From Rudaea sp. (GTDB lineage Bacteria > Pseudomonadota > Gammaproteobacteria > Xanthomonadales > Rhodanobacteraceae): DNA of 9,329 nt. Where the stretch lies: positions 1-9,329 of the forward strand of contig JAICYA010000048.1 in NCBI GenBank assembly GCA_025934455.1, in the 5' to 3' direction. The notes below the pieces were generated by a model that was given only the letters and a program-made list of their open reading frames with translations, did no database searches and had not been told where the DNA came from. A program made the position numbers and the translations under genes. This document shows, one piece after another, positions 1 to 6,164 of this stretch (within the stretch, counting starts at the first letter, position 1; each line of letters begins with the position of its first letter).

Positions 1-779
1 CGGGCGTCACCGCGTTCGAGGTTTCGCGCTGGCTCGGCGTGCCGTATCCGCAATACGCGATCGACTTCAGCGGCCAGTTCACGGAAGTCTTGTTCCTCAA
101 GACGGTTCTGATCGGCGTGCTCTGCGGCGCGGTCGCGTGGCTGGTCGTGGAACTGTTGCGACAGGCGAAGAAGGCATTCGGCGCATTGCAGCGGCAATTC
201 GATTTATGGCAGCCGCTGGTCCCCGCCCTGGGTGGCGCCGTACTGGCGATCCTGATCATCGCGGTCCCGACGCAGTATCTCGGCTTGAGCCTGCCGATGG
301 TGGAAGGCGCATTGCACGGCGACACCATGCCGTACCTCGGCTTCCTGTGGAAATCGCTGCTCGTCGCGATCACGCTGGGTTCGGGTTTCTACGGCGGCAT
401 CGTCACCCCGCAATTCGTGATCGGCGCGGTGACCGGCAGCGCGTTCGCGCATGTGTTCGGCATGGCTCCGGCGCTGGGCGCGGCGGTGGGATTCGTCGCC
501 GTCGCGGCATCAGCCTCCAACGCGCCGATCGCGGCGATCCTGATGGGCGTGGAATTGTTCGGGGCCGACTCCACGCTGTACGTCGCCGGCGCCTGCGTGG
601 CGGCGTATCTCATCATCGGCCACCGCAGTGTCTATCCGGAGCAGCAGATCGCCTTCAGCAAATCGTCGTGGATCTTCGCCCACGCCGACCTGCCGGTCGG
701 CCAGGAAAAAGTGCGGCTGTCCTACGGTCTCATGCGCTGGCTGCGCATGCGGCGCCGGCGCGCGAAAAAAAATGCGTGA
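1..779 (+). CDS. ClC-family chloride channel/antiporter, C-terminal part (5' end outside window)
   Basis: The reading frame is open from the left edge (first full codon at base 3, GVTAFEVSRW...) to TGA at 777-779, so the start lies outside the window; the GTG at 39 is an internal codon. ClC proteins are homodimeric membrane channels or Cl-/H+ antiporters. Visible membrane segments include GVLCGAVAWLVVELL, PALGGAVLAILIIAVP, LLVAITLGSGFYGG and TLYVAGACVAAYLIIGH. The ClC landmark GGIVTPQFVIGAVTG corresponds to GGIFAPMLALGTVLG in E. coli ClcA. SNAPIAAILMGVELFG matches the late-helix region of the family, and HRSVYP probably contains the conserved C-terminal tyrosine of the anion pathway. The selectivity filter and gating glutamate would lie upstream, so channel and antiporter cannot be distinguished. 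There is no CBS domain; the protein ends in a basic tail (MRRRRAKKNA). It converges on the next gene with a 12-nt gap. Confidence 0.9.
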   Translation, partial: GVTAFEVSRWLGVPYPQYAIDFSGQFTEVLFLKTVLIGVLCGAVAWLVVELLRQAKKAFGALQRQFDLWQPLVPALGGAVLAILIIAVPTQYLGLSLPMVEGALHGDTMPYLGFLWKSLLVAITLGSGFYGGIVTPQFVIGAVTGSAFAHVFGMAPALGAAVGFVAVAASASNAPIAAILMGVELFGADSTLYVAGACVAAYLIIGHRSVYPEQQIAFSKSSWIFAHADLPVGQEKVRLSYGLMRWLRMRRRRAKKNA

Positions 780-791
780 AAGTAATGGGTG

Positions 792-1472
792 TTACGCGGA
801 TGGCGCTGGTCGGGATGTTTTGGCCGCAATCTCGCGCAAGGCGCGCTCGAAGACTTCCGGCGGTTGCCCGCCCGAAATAAGATACTCGCTGTTGACGATG
901 GTCGCGGGTACGGAATGGATGCCGGCCTGCTGGAATTGGCGCTCCTGCGCGCGCACTTCGTCGGTGTACTGGCCGCTTTCCAGAACGCGGCGCGCTGCGT
1001 CGGCGTGCAGGCCCGCGTCCTCGGCGATGCCGACCAGGATTCCGCGCTCGGCCACGTTCTTGCCATCGGTGAAATAGGCGCGCAACAGCGCCTGCTTCAA
1101 CGCCAATGCGCGGTCGCGGTTCTCGAGTCCGGCCCAATGCAGCAGCCGGTGCGCATCGAAGGTGTTGTAGATGCGGCTGCCCTTGCGCATGTTGAAAGCG
1201 AATCCGAGCGCGGCGGCGCGTTCGCGGATCGCGGAACGGTTGACTTCGAGCTGTTCCTCGCCCATGCCGTACTTGTGCATCAGGTGTTCGTTGGCGTCTT
1301 CGCCAGCCAATGGCAGTTGCGGATTGAGTTCGAAGGGTTGCAGGTGGATGTCGGCGTGGACGGCTCCATCCAGGCGTGCGAGTGCTTCTTGCAGGCTGGC
1401 AAGGCCGATGGCGCACCAAGGGCAAGCTACGTCGGAGACGAAGTCGATGCGAAGCCGGGCAGGAGAGGTCAT
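792..1472 (-). CDS. DsbA-family / FrnE-like thiol oxidoreductase (CPWC)
   Basis: A 226-residue protein of the DSBA-like thioredoxin-fold group (FrnE, 2-hydroxychromene-2-carboxylate isomerase relatives). After an N-terminal beta strand (RIDFVSDVACPWC) it has the redox motif CPWC at C17/C20. An all-helical insertion follows, then a C-terminal HSVPAT segment whose P189 is the expected cis-proline facing the active site, and GGQPPEVFERAL, as in FrnE. There is no signal peptide, so it probably acts in the cytoplasm on disulfides or small thiol substrates; the substrate is unknown. I chose the start at 1472 because MTSPARLRIDF leads straight into the fold. An in-frame ATG at 1529 would add 19 residues with no domain character. 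There is no clear Shine-Dalgarno before 1472; a small hairpin lies there instead. It is the last gene of the minus-strand cluster, 66 nt after the DUF6090 gene. Confidence 0.88.
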   Translation of the reverse strand: MTSPARLRIDFVSDVACPWCAIGLASLQEALARLDGAVHADIHLQPFELNPQLPLAGEDANEHLMHKYGMGEEQLEVNRSAIRERAAALGFAFNMRKGSRIYNTFDAHRLLHWAGLENRDRALALKQALLRAYFTDGKNVAERGILVGIAEDAGLHADAARRVLESGQYTDEVRAQERQFQQAGIHSVPATIVNSEYLISGGQPPEVFERALREIAAKTSRPAPSA

Positions 1473-1475
1473 GGA

Positions 1476-1488
1476 ACACGCGACGTGT
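1476..1488 (-). promoter_or_regulatory. Small inverted repeat at the translation start of the DsbA-like gene
   Basis: On the minus strand the 13 bases before tccATG read ACACG-TCG-CGTGT, a perfect 5-bp stem with a 3-nt loop. It ends 3 nt before the start codon and occupies the place where a Shine-Dalgarno should be. It could lower translation initiation or be a small operator, but a repeat this short can arise by chance at high GC. Confidence 0.25.
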
Positions 1489-1538
1489 GGACAGATCCCG
1501 AATGTGGGGACGATGAACGGCGCATACAATTCACGGCG

Positions 1539-2309
1539 TCAATCCTGCATGGCCCGGGTTACCGCTGCATCGAGCTGTTCGGCGTCGCGCCGGTCGTTGA
1601 CGAGCACGATTTCGCTGACCCGCAGCGTCGACATCCAGGCGCGCAATTGATTCAGCAGTGCCGGCGAATCGCGGTAGGACCTGAGGATCGTGGAGGCTTC
1701 CTGCGCGCCGATGGGTGCGTCGCAATCGACGAATTGCTGGGTGATGAAGCTGGATTCGGTGAAGCAGCGGCTCCAGATGTACTGCTGTACGTGCCACGGC
1801 GTGAGCCCGCGGATCTGCAGGCGGTATTCGGGATACTGTTCGCGGATGATGGACTGGCCGCCGACGCCCGAAAGCGAGTAGTAGTCGTCCAGGCGCTTGC
1901 GCAGGCCTTCATCGGCGATCAGGCCGAGCTCGCCGGCGCTGCGCATTTCGCCGAATGCGGCATCGGATGCCACGAACGGCATGGTCTGGCTGGCCTGGTA
2001 CCAGGCCAGCAGCATCTTCCATCCCTGCGCATCGTCGCGCTTGCCTTCGCCGTCGGCAATGGCGGCGTCGCCGTAGGCGGACACCGCACGCCAGAAGACC
2101 AGCGTCGCATCCATGTTTTTGAGGTCGGCGCGCAGGTCGGCATGGATGCGCCGGTAATAGCCCTGGGCGCGATTGCGGTCTATGCGATCCTGGTTCCAGT
2201 TGCTGACCTGCAGGGCGATCAGTATGCCGACGACGACGATGACGAGTTCGACGGCAGCAGCCATCCAGTCGTGTTCGCGCAGGCGCGCCATCAGCCTCGA
2301 TGCAACCAT
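1539..2309 (-). CDS. DUF6090-like single-pass membrane protein, function unknown
   Basis: About 256 residues. The N-terminus carries one hydrophobic segment (about residues 18-36, ELVIVVVGILIALQVSNWN), preceded by a short charged stretch (RLREHDW). This signature is typical of proteins labelled DUF6090 or hypothetical. The rest is soluble and mostly helical (RNRAQGYYRRIHADLRADLKNM onwards), with no catalytic motif I recognise. ATGs at 2315, 2309 and 2291 are in frame. I chose 2309 because the AAGGG ribosome-binding sequence lies 8 nt before it but only 2 nt before the ATG at 2315. It follows the peroxiredoxin stop by 33 nt and precedes the DsbA-like gene by 66 nt, so co-transcription is likely. 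The family's function is not known to me. Confidence 0.75.
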   Translation of the reverse strand: MVASRLMARLREHDWMAAAVELVIVVVGILIALQVSNWNQDRIDRNRAQGYYRRIHADLRADLKNMDATLVFWRAVSAYGDAAIADGEGKRDDAQGWKMLLAWYQASQTMPFVASDAAFGEMRSAGELGLIADEGLRKRLDDYYSLSGVGGQSIIREQYPEYRLQIRGLTPWHVQQYIWSRCFTESSFITQQFVDCDAPIGAQEASTILRSYRDSPALLNQLRAWMSTLRVSEIVLVNDRRDAEQLDAAVTRAMQD

Positions 2310-2313
2310 CGCC

Positions 2314-2344
2314 ATTTCCCTTGCGACTATTTCCCTTAGCGACT
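2314..2344 (-). repeat. Tandem duplication (15/16 bp) at the peroxiredoxin stop / DUF6090 ribosome-binding site
   Basis: On the plus strand, atttcccttgcgact (2314-2328) is followed directly by atttcccttagcgact (2329-2344), differing by one inserted base, and then by a further attt. On the coding (minus) strand each unit carries a GGGAAATAGTCGC-type sequence including an AAGGG Shine-Dalgarno. The unit nearer the peroxiredoxin lies against its TAG stop. The gene junction therefore contains two possible ribosome-binding sites. Confidence 0.8.
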
Positions 2345-2894
2345 ATTTGTGCGGCGGCAACGCCTTCAACGCCGCCAGCATCTCGCCGACGTGATCCTTC
2401 GGGCTCATCGCGGAATAGGCCGCGGCGATGTTGCCGGACTGGTCGATCAGGTACGAGGTGCGGCTGGACCAGTCGGGTTTCATCGTCAATATCGAATCAT
2501 ATTCCTTGGCGATTGCGGCGCCCTTGTCGGCGGCGACCGCGAACTTGCCGCTGCAATGTTCGGCTTCCTTGGAGAAGTCGGCGATCTGGTCGAGGTTGCC
2601 GGCAGTCACGCCGATGACGGTGGCGTTGTAGGCCTTGAACTTGTCGATGGACTCGGAGAACAGGTGCGCTTCGACATTGCAACCCGAGGTGTGCGGTGCG
2701 GGGAAGAAGTAGACCACGACCGGGCCTTTCTTCAGCGCGGCATTGAGATCGAACGTGAACGGATTGCCGGCGAGCCAGGCGGGCAGGCTGAAGTCGGGCG
2801 CATGCGCGCCGACCTTGAGTTCGGCATGCGAGGGGATGGCGAAGGCGGCTAGCGCGAGGGCGGCGGCAGCGGCGAGGGATGTCAGCGGTTTCAT
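2343..2894 (-). CDS. Exported PrxQ/BCP-type peroxiredoxin
   Basis: A 183-residue thioredoxin-fold peroxidase that should reduce hydrogen or organic peroxides at a cysteine thiol. Residues 1-24 form a signal peptide (basic start, Ala/Leu core, PSHA before ELKVG), so the mature enzyme is probably periplasmic. The domain starts at GAHAPDFSLP. The peroxidatic motif PxxxTxxC is present (PAPHTSGC), giving Cp = C72, and R145 in SSRTSYLID fits the conserved active-site arginine. The usual BCP resolving cysteine five residues after Cp is replaced by H77. The only other cysteine in the mature protein is C114, which aligns with the helix-3 resolving cysteine (C84) of Xanthomonas PrxQ. The start at 2894 has a strong AAGGAG 7 nt upstream. 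It is first in the minus-strand cluster and divergent from the metallopeptidase gene. The reductant of an exported PrxQ is not evident here. Confidence 0.9.
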   Translation of the reverse strand: MKPLTSLAAAAALALAAFAIPSHAELKVGAHAPDFSLPAWLAGNPFTFDLNAALKKGPVVVYFFPAPHTSGCNVEAHLFSESIDKFKAYNATVIGVTAGNLDQIADFSKEAEHCSGKFAVAADKGAAIAKEYDSILTMKPDWSSRTSYLIDQSGNIAAAYSAMSPKDHVGEMLAALKALPPHK

Positions 2895-2920
2895 GGCAGG
2901 ACTCCTTGGGTGGCGTGACG

Positions 2921-2940
2921 ATACTACGAAACAGGTTCGT
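2921..2940 (-). promoter_or_regulatory. Candidate -10 of the peroxiredoxin gene with overlapping inverted repeat
   Basis: On the minus strand TAGTAT (2926-2921) is a moderate match to TATAAT about 26 nt before the start codon. It overlaps a perfect short dyad, ACGAA-ACAGG-TTCGT (2926-2940), that could be an operator. I see no convincing -35. This is weak evidence based on position and a four-of-six match. Confidence 0.25.
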
Positions 2941-3031
2941 GCAGCGCAGGCGACCGTGCGGCAGGAGTTTTTCTGACACGATCCGCGCGCGGGCATCCGG
3001 CGGCGCACCTCAACTCGGTTATCCTTGGGCC

Positions 3032-4099
3032 ATGGCCAGTCCCAACGAAGCCGCATCGGTGCCGAACCAGCCTGCCGACAAGACGGCGGTCGATCTGGCC
3101 ACGATGGCCGAAGAGGACCTGCTCGGCCTGCGTTTGTCGGAACTGCCCTTGCGCATCGAAGGCAGCTGGCTGGAGCCGTGCATCGCCCAGCTCTACGCGG
3201 AATTGAAGGCGCGGAACATACCGTTCCAGCCGCGCTGCTACCTCGCCGACGAATGGCTGACGCCGGAAAACGAGCCGGTGATCGGCATTCCGTTTTACCT
3301 GGCGCACCCGCGCCTGATCAAGCTGCAGAAGAAGATGCTGCTCGAAGCCGAGGGCGACAACGTCGGCTGGTGCATGAAGCTGTTGCGCCACGAGTGCGGC
3401 CATGCGTTGACCTACGCCTACGATCTCAACCGCAAGCGCAGTTGGCAGCGCGTGTTCGGGCACCCTTCCGCGCCTTACGAGGAAACGTACCGGTTCCGCC
3501 CGTACAGCAAGAGCTTCGTGCGCCACCTGGATTACTACTACGCGCAGTACCACCCGGACGAGGATTTCGTCGAGACGTTCGCGGTGTGGCTGACGCCGGG
3601 CCTGGACTGGCGCAGCAAGTACAAGGGCTGGAAGGCGCTCGACAAGTTGCTGTTCGTCGACAGGCTGATGAGCGGCATCGCCGGCAAGCCGCCGTTGAAG
3701 GCGACCGGGCGAATGCTGTGGAAGGCCGCGACGATCCGCAGCACGCTCAAGCGCTATTACCAGAAACGCCGCGCCGTGGAAGCCGAGGACTTTCCGGAAT
3801 TCCACGATGCCAACCTGTTGCGCATGTTCGGCGTGGCCAAACCCGAAGGCGAAACGCGCCAGCCGCTCGCCCGCTTGCTGCAGGCGCACCGCAAGGAACT
3901 GCTGACCACGGTGGCGAACTGGACCGGCGAGCGGCGCTTCATGGTCAACGAGGTCTACACGGCGGTCGTGCAGCGCAGCCGGGCCTTGCGCCTGGTCGCG
4001 GACGAGAGCGAATCGCTGGCGATGTTGAAGCTGGCGACCTACCTCACCACCTTGATGATGAACTACCGCTACACCACCCGATTGCGTGGAGAATTGTAG
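3032..4099 (+). CDS. Putative zinc-binding metallopeptidase (HExxH, Peptidase_Mx-like)
   Basis: A 355-residue protein with no signal peptide or membrane segment. RHECGHALTYAY (119-130) contains a gluzincin-type zinc site, H120-E121-x-x-H124. DEDFVETFAVWLTPG (176-190) provides a plausible third ligand, E181. This arrangement matches the family annotated as putative zinc-binding metallopeptidase; the substrate is unknown to me. The N-terminal part (LYAELKARNIPFQPRCYLADEW) and the Lys/Arg-rich, helical C-terminal third carry no other known motif. I chose ATG 3032 because the frame upstream runs into the divergent peroxiredoxin gene. There is no Shine-Dalgarno, but TATCCT lies 6 nt before the ATG, so a leaderless mRNA is possible. 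The ATP-grasp gene begins 2 nt after the stop, which strongly suggests translational coupling and a shared function. Confidence 0.8.
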   Translation: MASPNEAASVPNQPADKTAVDLATMAEEDLLGLRLSELPLRIEGSWLEPCIAQLYAELKARNIPFQPRCYLADEWLTPENEPVIGIPFYLAHPRLIKLQKKMLLEAEGDNVGWCMKLLRHECGHALTYAYDLNRKRSWQRVFGHPSAPYEETYRFRPYSKSFVRHLDYYYAQYHPDEDFVETFAVWLTPGLDWRSKYKGWKALDKLLFVDRLMSGIAGKPPLKATGRMLWKAATIRSTLKRYYQKRRAVEAEDFPEFHDANLLRMFGVAKPEGETRQPLARLLQAHRKELLTTVANWTGERRFMVNEVYTAVVQRSRALRLVADESESLAMLKLATYLTTLMMNYRYTTRLRGEL

Positions 4100-4101
4100 C
4101 C

Positions 4102-5115
4102 ATGCCTACCCGCGTGCTGATGGTGTTCGACCTGCCGTATGCGGTGAAACCGGATTACGATTTCGCCGCGGAATTCGCCGATCCGGACGGTAGCTATACC
4201 GAGAACGACGTCTGGCAGGCCCTGCTCGAATGCGGCTACGAGGTGCATCGCCTGAGCCTGTTCGACGACATCCAGCCGCTGCTCGATGCCGTGCGCAACA
4301 TCAAGCCGGACGTGATCTTCAATCTGTGCGAGACGTTCCGCAACGCCCCGCATTGGGACAAGAACATCGTCGCCACGATGGAGCTGCTCGGCGTACCGTG
4401 CACCGGGTCCAGCTCGCATGCGCTGTTCCTGTGCAACGACAAGAGTTTGTGCAAGAAGATCCTGCGCTTCCACCGCGTGCGCACGCCGCGCTTCCATGTC
4501 TATTACCGCGGGCGCAAGGTGTGGCTGCCGAAGACGTTGAAACTGCCGTGCATCGTCAAGCCGCTGACCGAGGAAGCCTCGCGCGGCATCTCGCAAGCAT
4601 CGGTCGTCGACGACGAGGCGGGATTCGTCGCGCGCATCGCCATGATCCACGAGCGCATGAATCTCGACGCCATTGCCGAGGAATACATCGACGGGCGTGA
4701 ACTCTATGTCAGCGTCATCGGCGATCGCGCGATGCGCGTATTGCCCGCGCGCGAAATGACGTTCGGGCAGATGGCCGAGGACGAACCGCGCATCGCCACC
4801 TACAAGGCGAAATGGGACGACGCCTATCGCAAGCGCTGGGGCATCCGCAACCATTTCGCCAAGGCGCTGGAACCGGAATTGCAGCAACACATCGACGACG
4901 TCTGCAAGCGTGCGTATCGCGCACTCAACATCCGCAGCTACGCGCGTTTCGACCTGCGCGTGACCGCTGTCGGAAATATTTACGTGATCGAACCCAATGC
5001 GAATCCGTGCATCGCCAAGGACGATGAACTGGCACAGTCGGCGTTGAAGGCCGGCATCGACTATCCGGGCCTGATCCGCAAGGTGGTCAACCAGGCGCTG
5101 CGGCGGGAGAGCTGA
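4102..5115 (+). CDS. ATP-grasp ligase, D-Ala-D-Ala-ligase-like but probably of other specificity
   Basis: A 337-residue ATP-grasp enzyme; these enzymes join an acyl-phosphate to an amine using ATP. Visible parts are an N-terminal Ddl-like domain ending in ELLGVPCTGSSS (95-105), NDKSLCKK (112-119), the ATP-binding lysine region CIVKP (K153) with the loop TEEASRGIS, AEEYIDGREL (192-201), and metal ligands D284, E297 and N299 (RFDLRV, IEPNANP). True Ddl has an HGxxGEDG element and an NTxPG(M/F)T end loop. Here these are NLCETFRN (74-81) and NANPCIAKDDE (299-309), so I do not call it ddl; the substrate is unknown. The start codon follows the metallopeptidase stop by 2 nt, with GGAG 10 nt upstream. 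No export signal is present, so it is cytoplasmic. Confidence 0.87.
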   Translation: MPTRVLMVFDLPYAVKPDYDFAAEFADPDGSYTENDVWQALLECGYEVHRLSLFDDIQPLLDAVRNIKPDVIFNLCETFRNAPHWDKNIVATMELLGVPCTGSSSHALFLCNDKSLCKKILRFHRVRTPRFHVYYRGRKVWLPKTLKLPCIVKPLTEEASRGISQASVVDDEAGFVARIAMIHERMNLDAIAEEYIDGRELYVSVIGDRAMRVLPAREMTFGQMAEDEPRIATYKAKWDDAYRKRWGIRNHFAKALEPELQQHIDDVCKRAYRALNIRSYARFDLRVTAVGNIYVIEPNANPCIAKDDELAQSALKAGIDYPGLIRKVVNQALRRES

Positions 5116-5136
5116 CTCCGACAATACCGATGGGGA

Positions 5137-5145
5137 TGGTAGAGT
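5137..5145 (+). promoter_or_regulatory. Candidate extended -10 upstream of the M14 hydrolase gene
   Basis: TGG-TAGAGT has the TGN-TANNNT form also seen before other genes in this window. It lies 38 nt before the ATG at 5184, so it could give this gene its own start inside the apparent operon. No good -35 is visible. Confidence 0.35.
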
Positions 5146-5183
5146 GCGGGTCCTCTCGAATTTCAGCCTGGGGCGCATTCGAC

Positions 5184-6104
5184 ATGACGGACGTTTACCC
5201 GATCGGCACTGCCGGCACGCCGTGGGGCGATGCCGAAAAAGCGCAATGGCTTTCGCGCCAGGAAAAGCGGCGCAGCTATGCCGATGAGGTACTGAACAAG
5301 ATCGACCGGTTGCGCGCGCGATTCGATGCAGGTGAGTACGGTCGCCTGGACTACGCGCCCGAATCATTTCCGCTGTTCGCGATCCGCAATCGCGGCTGGA
5401 ACGATGCATTGCCCGTGGCGCTGGTGACCGGCGGCGTGCACGGCTACGAAACCAGCGGCGTGCAAGGCGCATTGCAATTCGTCGACCGCCACATGGCCGA
5501 CTATGCGGGGCGGATCAATGTGCTCGTCGCGCCGTGCGTGAGCCCGTGGGCCTACGAGCGCATCAATCGCTGGAATCCGCAGGCGCTCGACCCGAACCGT
5601 TCATTTCGCGAAAGCAGTCCGGCGCCGGAATCCGCGGCCTTGATGAAACTCGTCGCGCCACTGCGCGACCGCTTCATCGCGCACATCGACCTGCACGAAA
5701 CCACGGATAGCGACGAATCCGAATTCCGGCCCGCGCTGGCCGCGCGCGACGGCAAGCCGTTCGAGCCGGAAGCAATCCCGGACGGTTTCTACCTGTGCGC
5801 CGATGCGGCGAATCCGCAGCCGGAGTTCCAGCAGGCGGTGATCGCGGCGGTCGCGAAGGTCACGCATATCGCACCGGCCGATGCGAAGGGCGAAATCATC
5901 GGTTCGCACGTCGTCGCCCCCGGCGTGATCGAATACGCCTACGCGCGGCTCGGGTTGTGCCCGGGTATCACCAACGCGCGCTACAAGACCACGACCGAGG
6001 TGTATCCGGACAGTGCGCGCGCGACGCCGGAACAATGCAACGCCGCGCAGGTTGCCGCAGTGCGCGCGGCGCTGGATTACGTGCTGGAACGCGGCTGGTC
6101 ATGA
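5184..6104 (+). CDS. M14-family zinc carboxypeptidase / aspartoacylase-like hydrolase
   Basis: A 306-residue protein of the zinc carboxypeptidase superfamily (M14 and succinylglutamate desuccinylase/aspartoacylase). GGVHGYETSG supplies the HxxE zinc ligands H86 and E89. DPNRSF contains R139, at the position of the substrate-carboxylate arginine. HIDLHET gives the third ligand H171, in the D-L-H form common to the AstE/ASPA group. TTEVYP carries E272 at the position of the catalytic general base. The protein should cleave an amide or C-terminal peptide bond. There is no signal peptide, so it is cytoplasmic. The start at 5184 was chosen because MTDVYPIG opens the protein-like sequence; ATGs at 5130 and 5136 lie at a candidate promoter. 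It follows the ATP-grasp gene by 68 nt on the same strand, suggesting a linked make-and-cleave role. Confidence 0.83.
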   Translation: MTDVYPIGTAGTPWGDAEKAQWLSRQEKRRSYADEVLNKIDRLRARFDAGEYGRLDYAPESFPLFAIRNRGWNDALPVALVTGGVHGYETSGVQGALQFVDRHMADYAGRINVLVAPCVSPWAYERINRWNPQALDPNRSFRESSPAPESAALMKLVAPLRDRFIAHIDLHETTDSDESEFRPALAARDGKPFEPEAIPDGFYLCADAANPQPEFQQAVIAAVAKVTHIAPADAKGEIIGSHVVAPGVIEYAYARLGLCPGITNARYKTTTEVYPDSARATPEQCNAAQVAAVRAALDYVLERGWS

Positions 6105-6164
6105 AGGCCGCCTTGCAGCGGCGGAATGCGACCCCACCATCGGGACAAGTCAGAGGGTTTTTCC

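Noticed and set aside
789..2339. Long plus-strand open frame (516 codons) opposite the DsbA-like and DUF6090 genes
   Set aside because: It is antisense to two genes with recognisable proteins; its translation lacks any domain, and such frames are common at high GC.
2895..3056. Longer peroxiredoxin starting near 3056
   Set aside because: ATG 2894 has a strong AAGGAG and begins a textbook signal peptide, which an extension would bury.
2924..3889. Minus-strand open frame opposite the metallopeptidase
   Set aside because: It is antisense to a gene with an HExxH site and a conserved neighbour; its own translation has no domain.
3025..4101. N-terminal extension of the ATP-grasp frame through the whole metallopeptidase gene (a possible 696-residue fusion)
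   Set aside because: The extension is the metallopeptidase gene read in the wrong frame and has no domain. The ligase starts naturally at ATG 4102 just after the preceding stop.
4102..5115. Naming the ATP-grasp gene ddl
   Set aside because: The HGxxGEDG and NTxPG(M/F)T elements of D-Ala-D-Ala ligase are absent, and the gene lies outside a cell-wall cluster.
5130..5183. Longer start (ATG 5130 or 5136) for the M14 protein
   Set aside because: The added residues (MGMVECGSSRIS...) look non-coding, lack a ribosome-binding site and overlap a candidate promoter.
4069..5472. Minus-strand open frame (467 codons) opposite the ATP-grasp and M14 genes
   Set aside because: It shadows two clearly coding genes; the product is Arg/His/Val-rich without motifs.
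6108..6124. Hairpin CCGCC/GGCGG after the M14 stop as a terminator
   Set aside because: It is a 5-bp stem with a 7-nt loop and no T run, likely a chance GC pairing.
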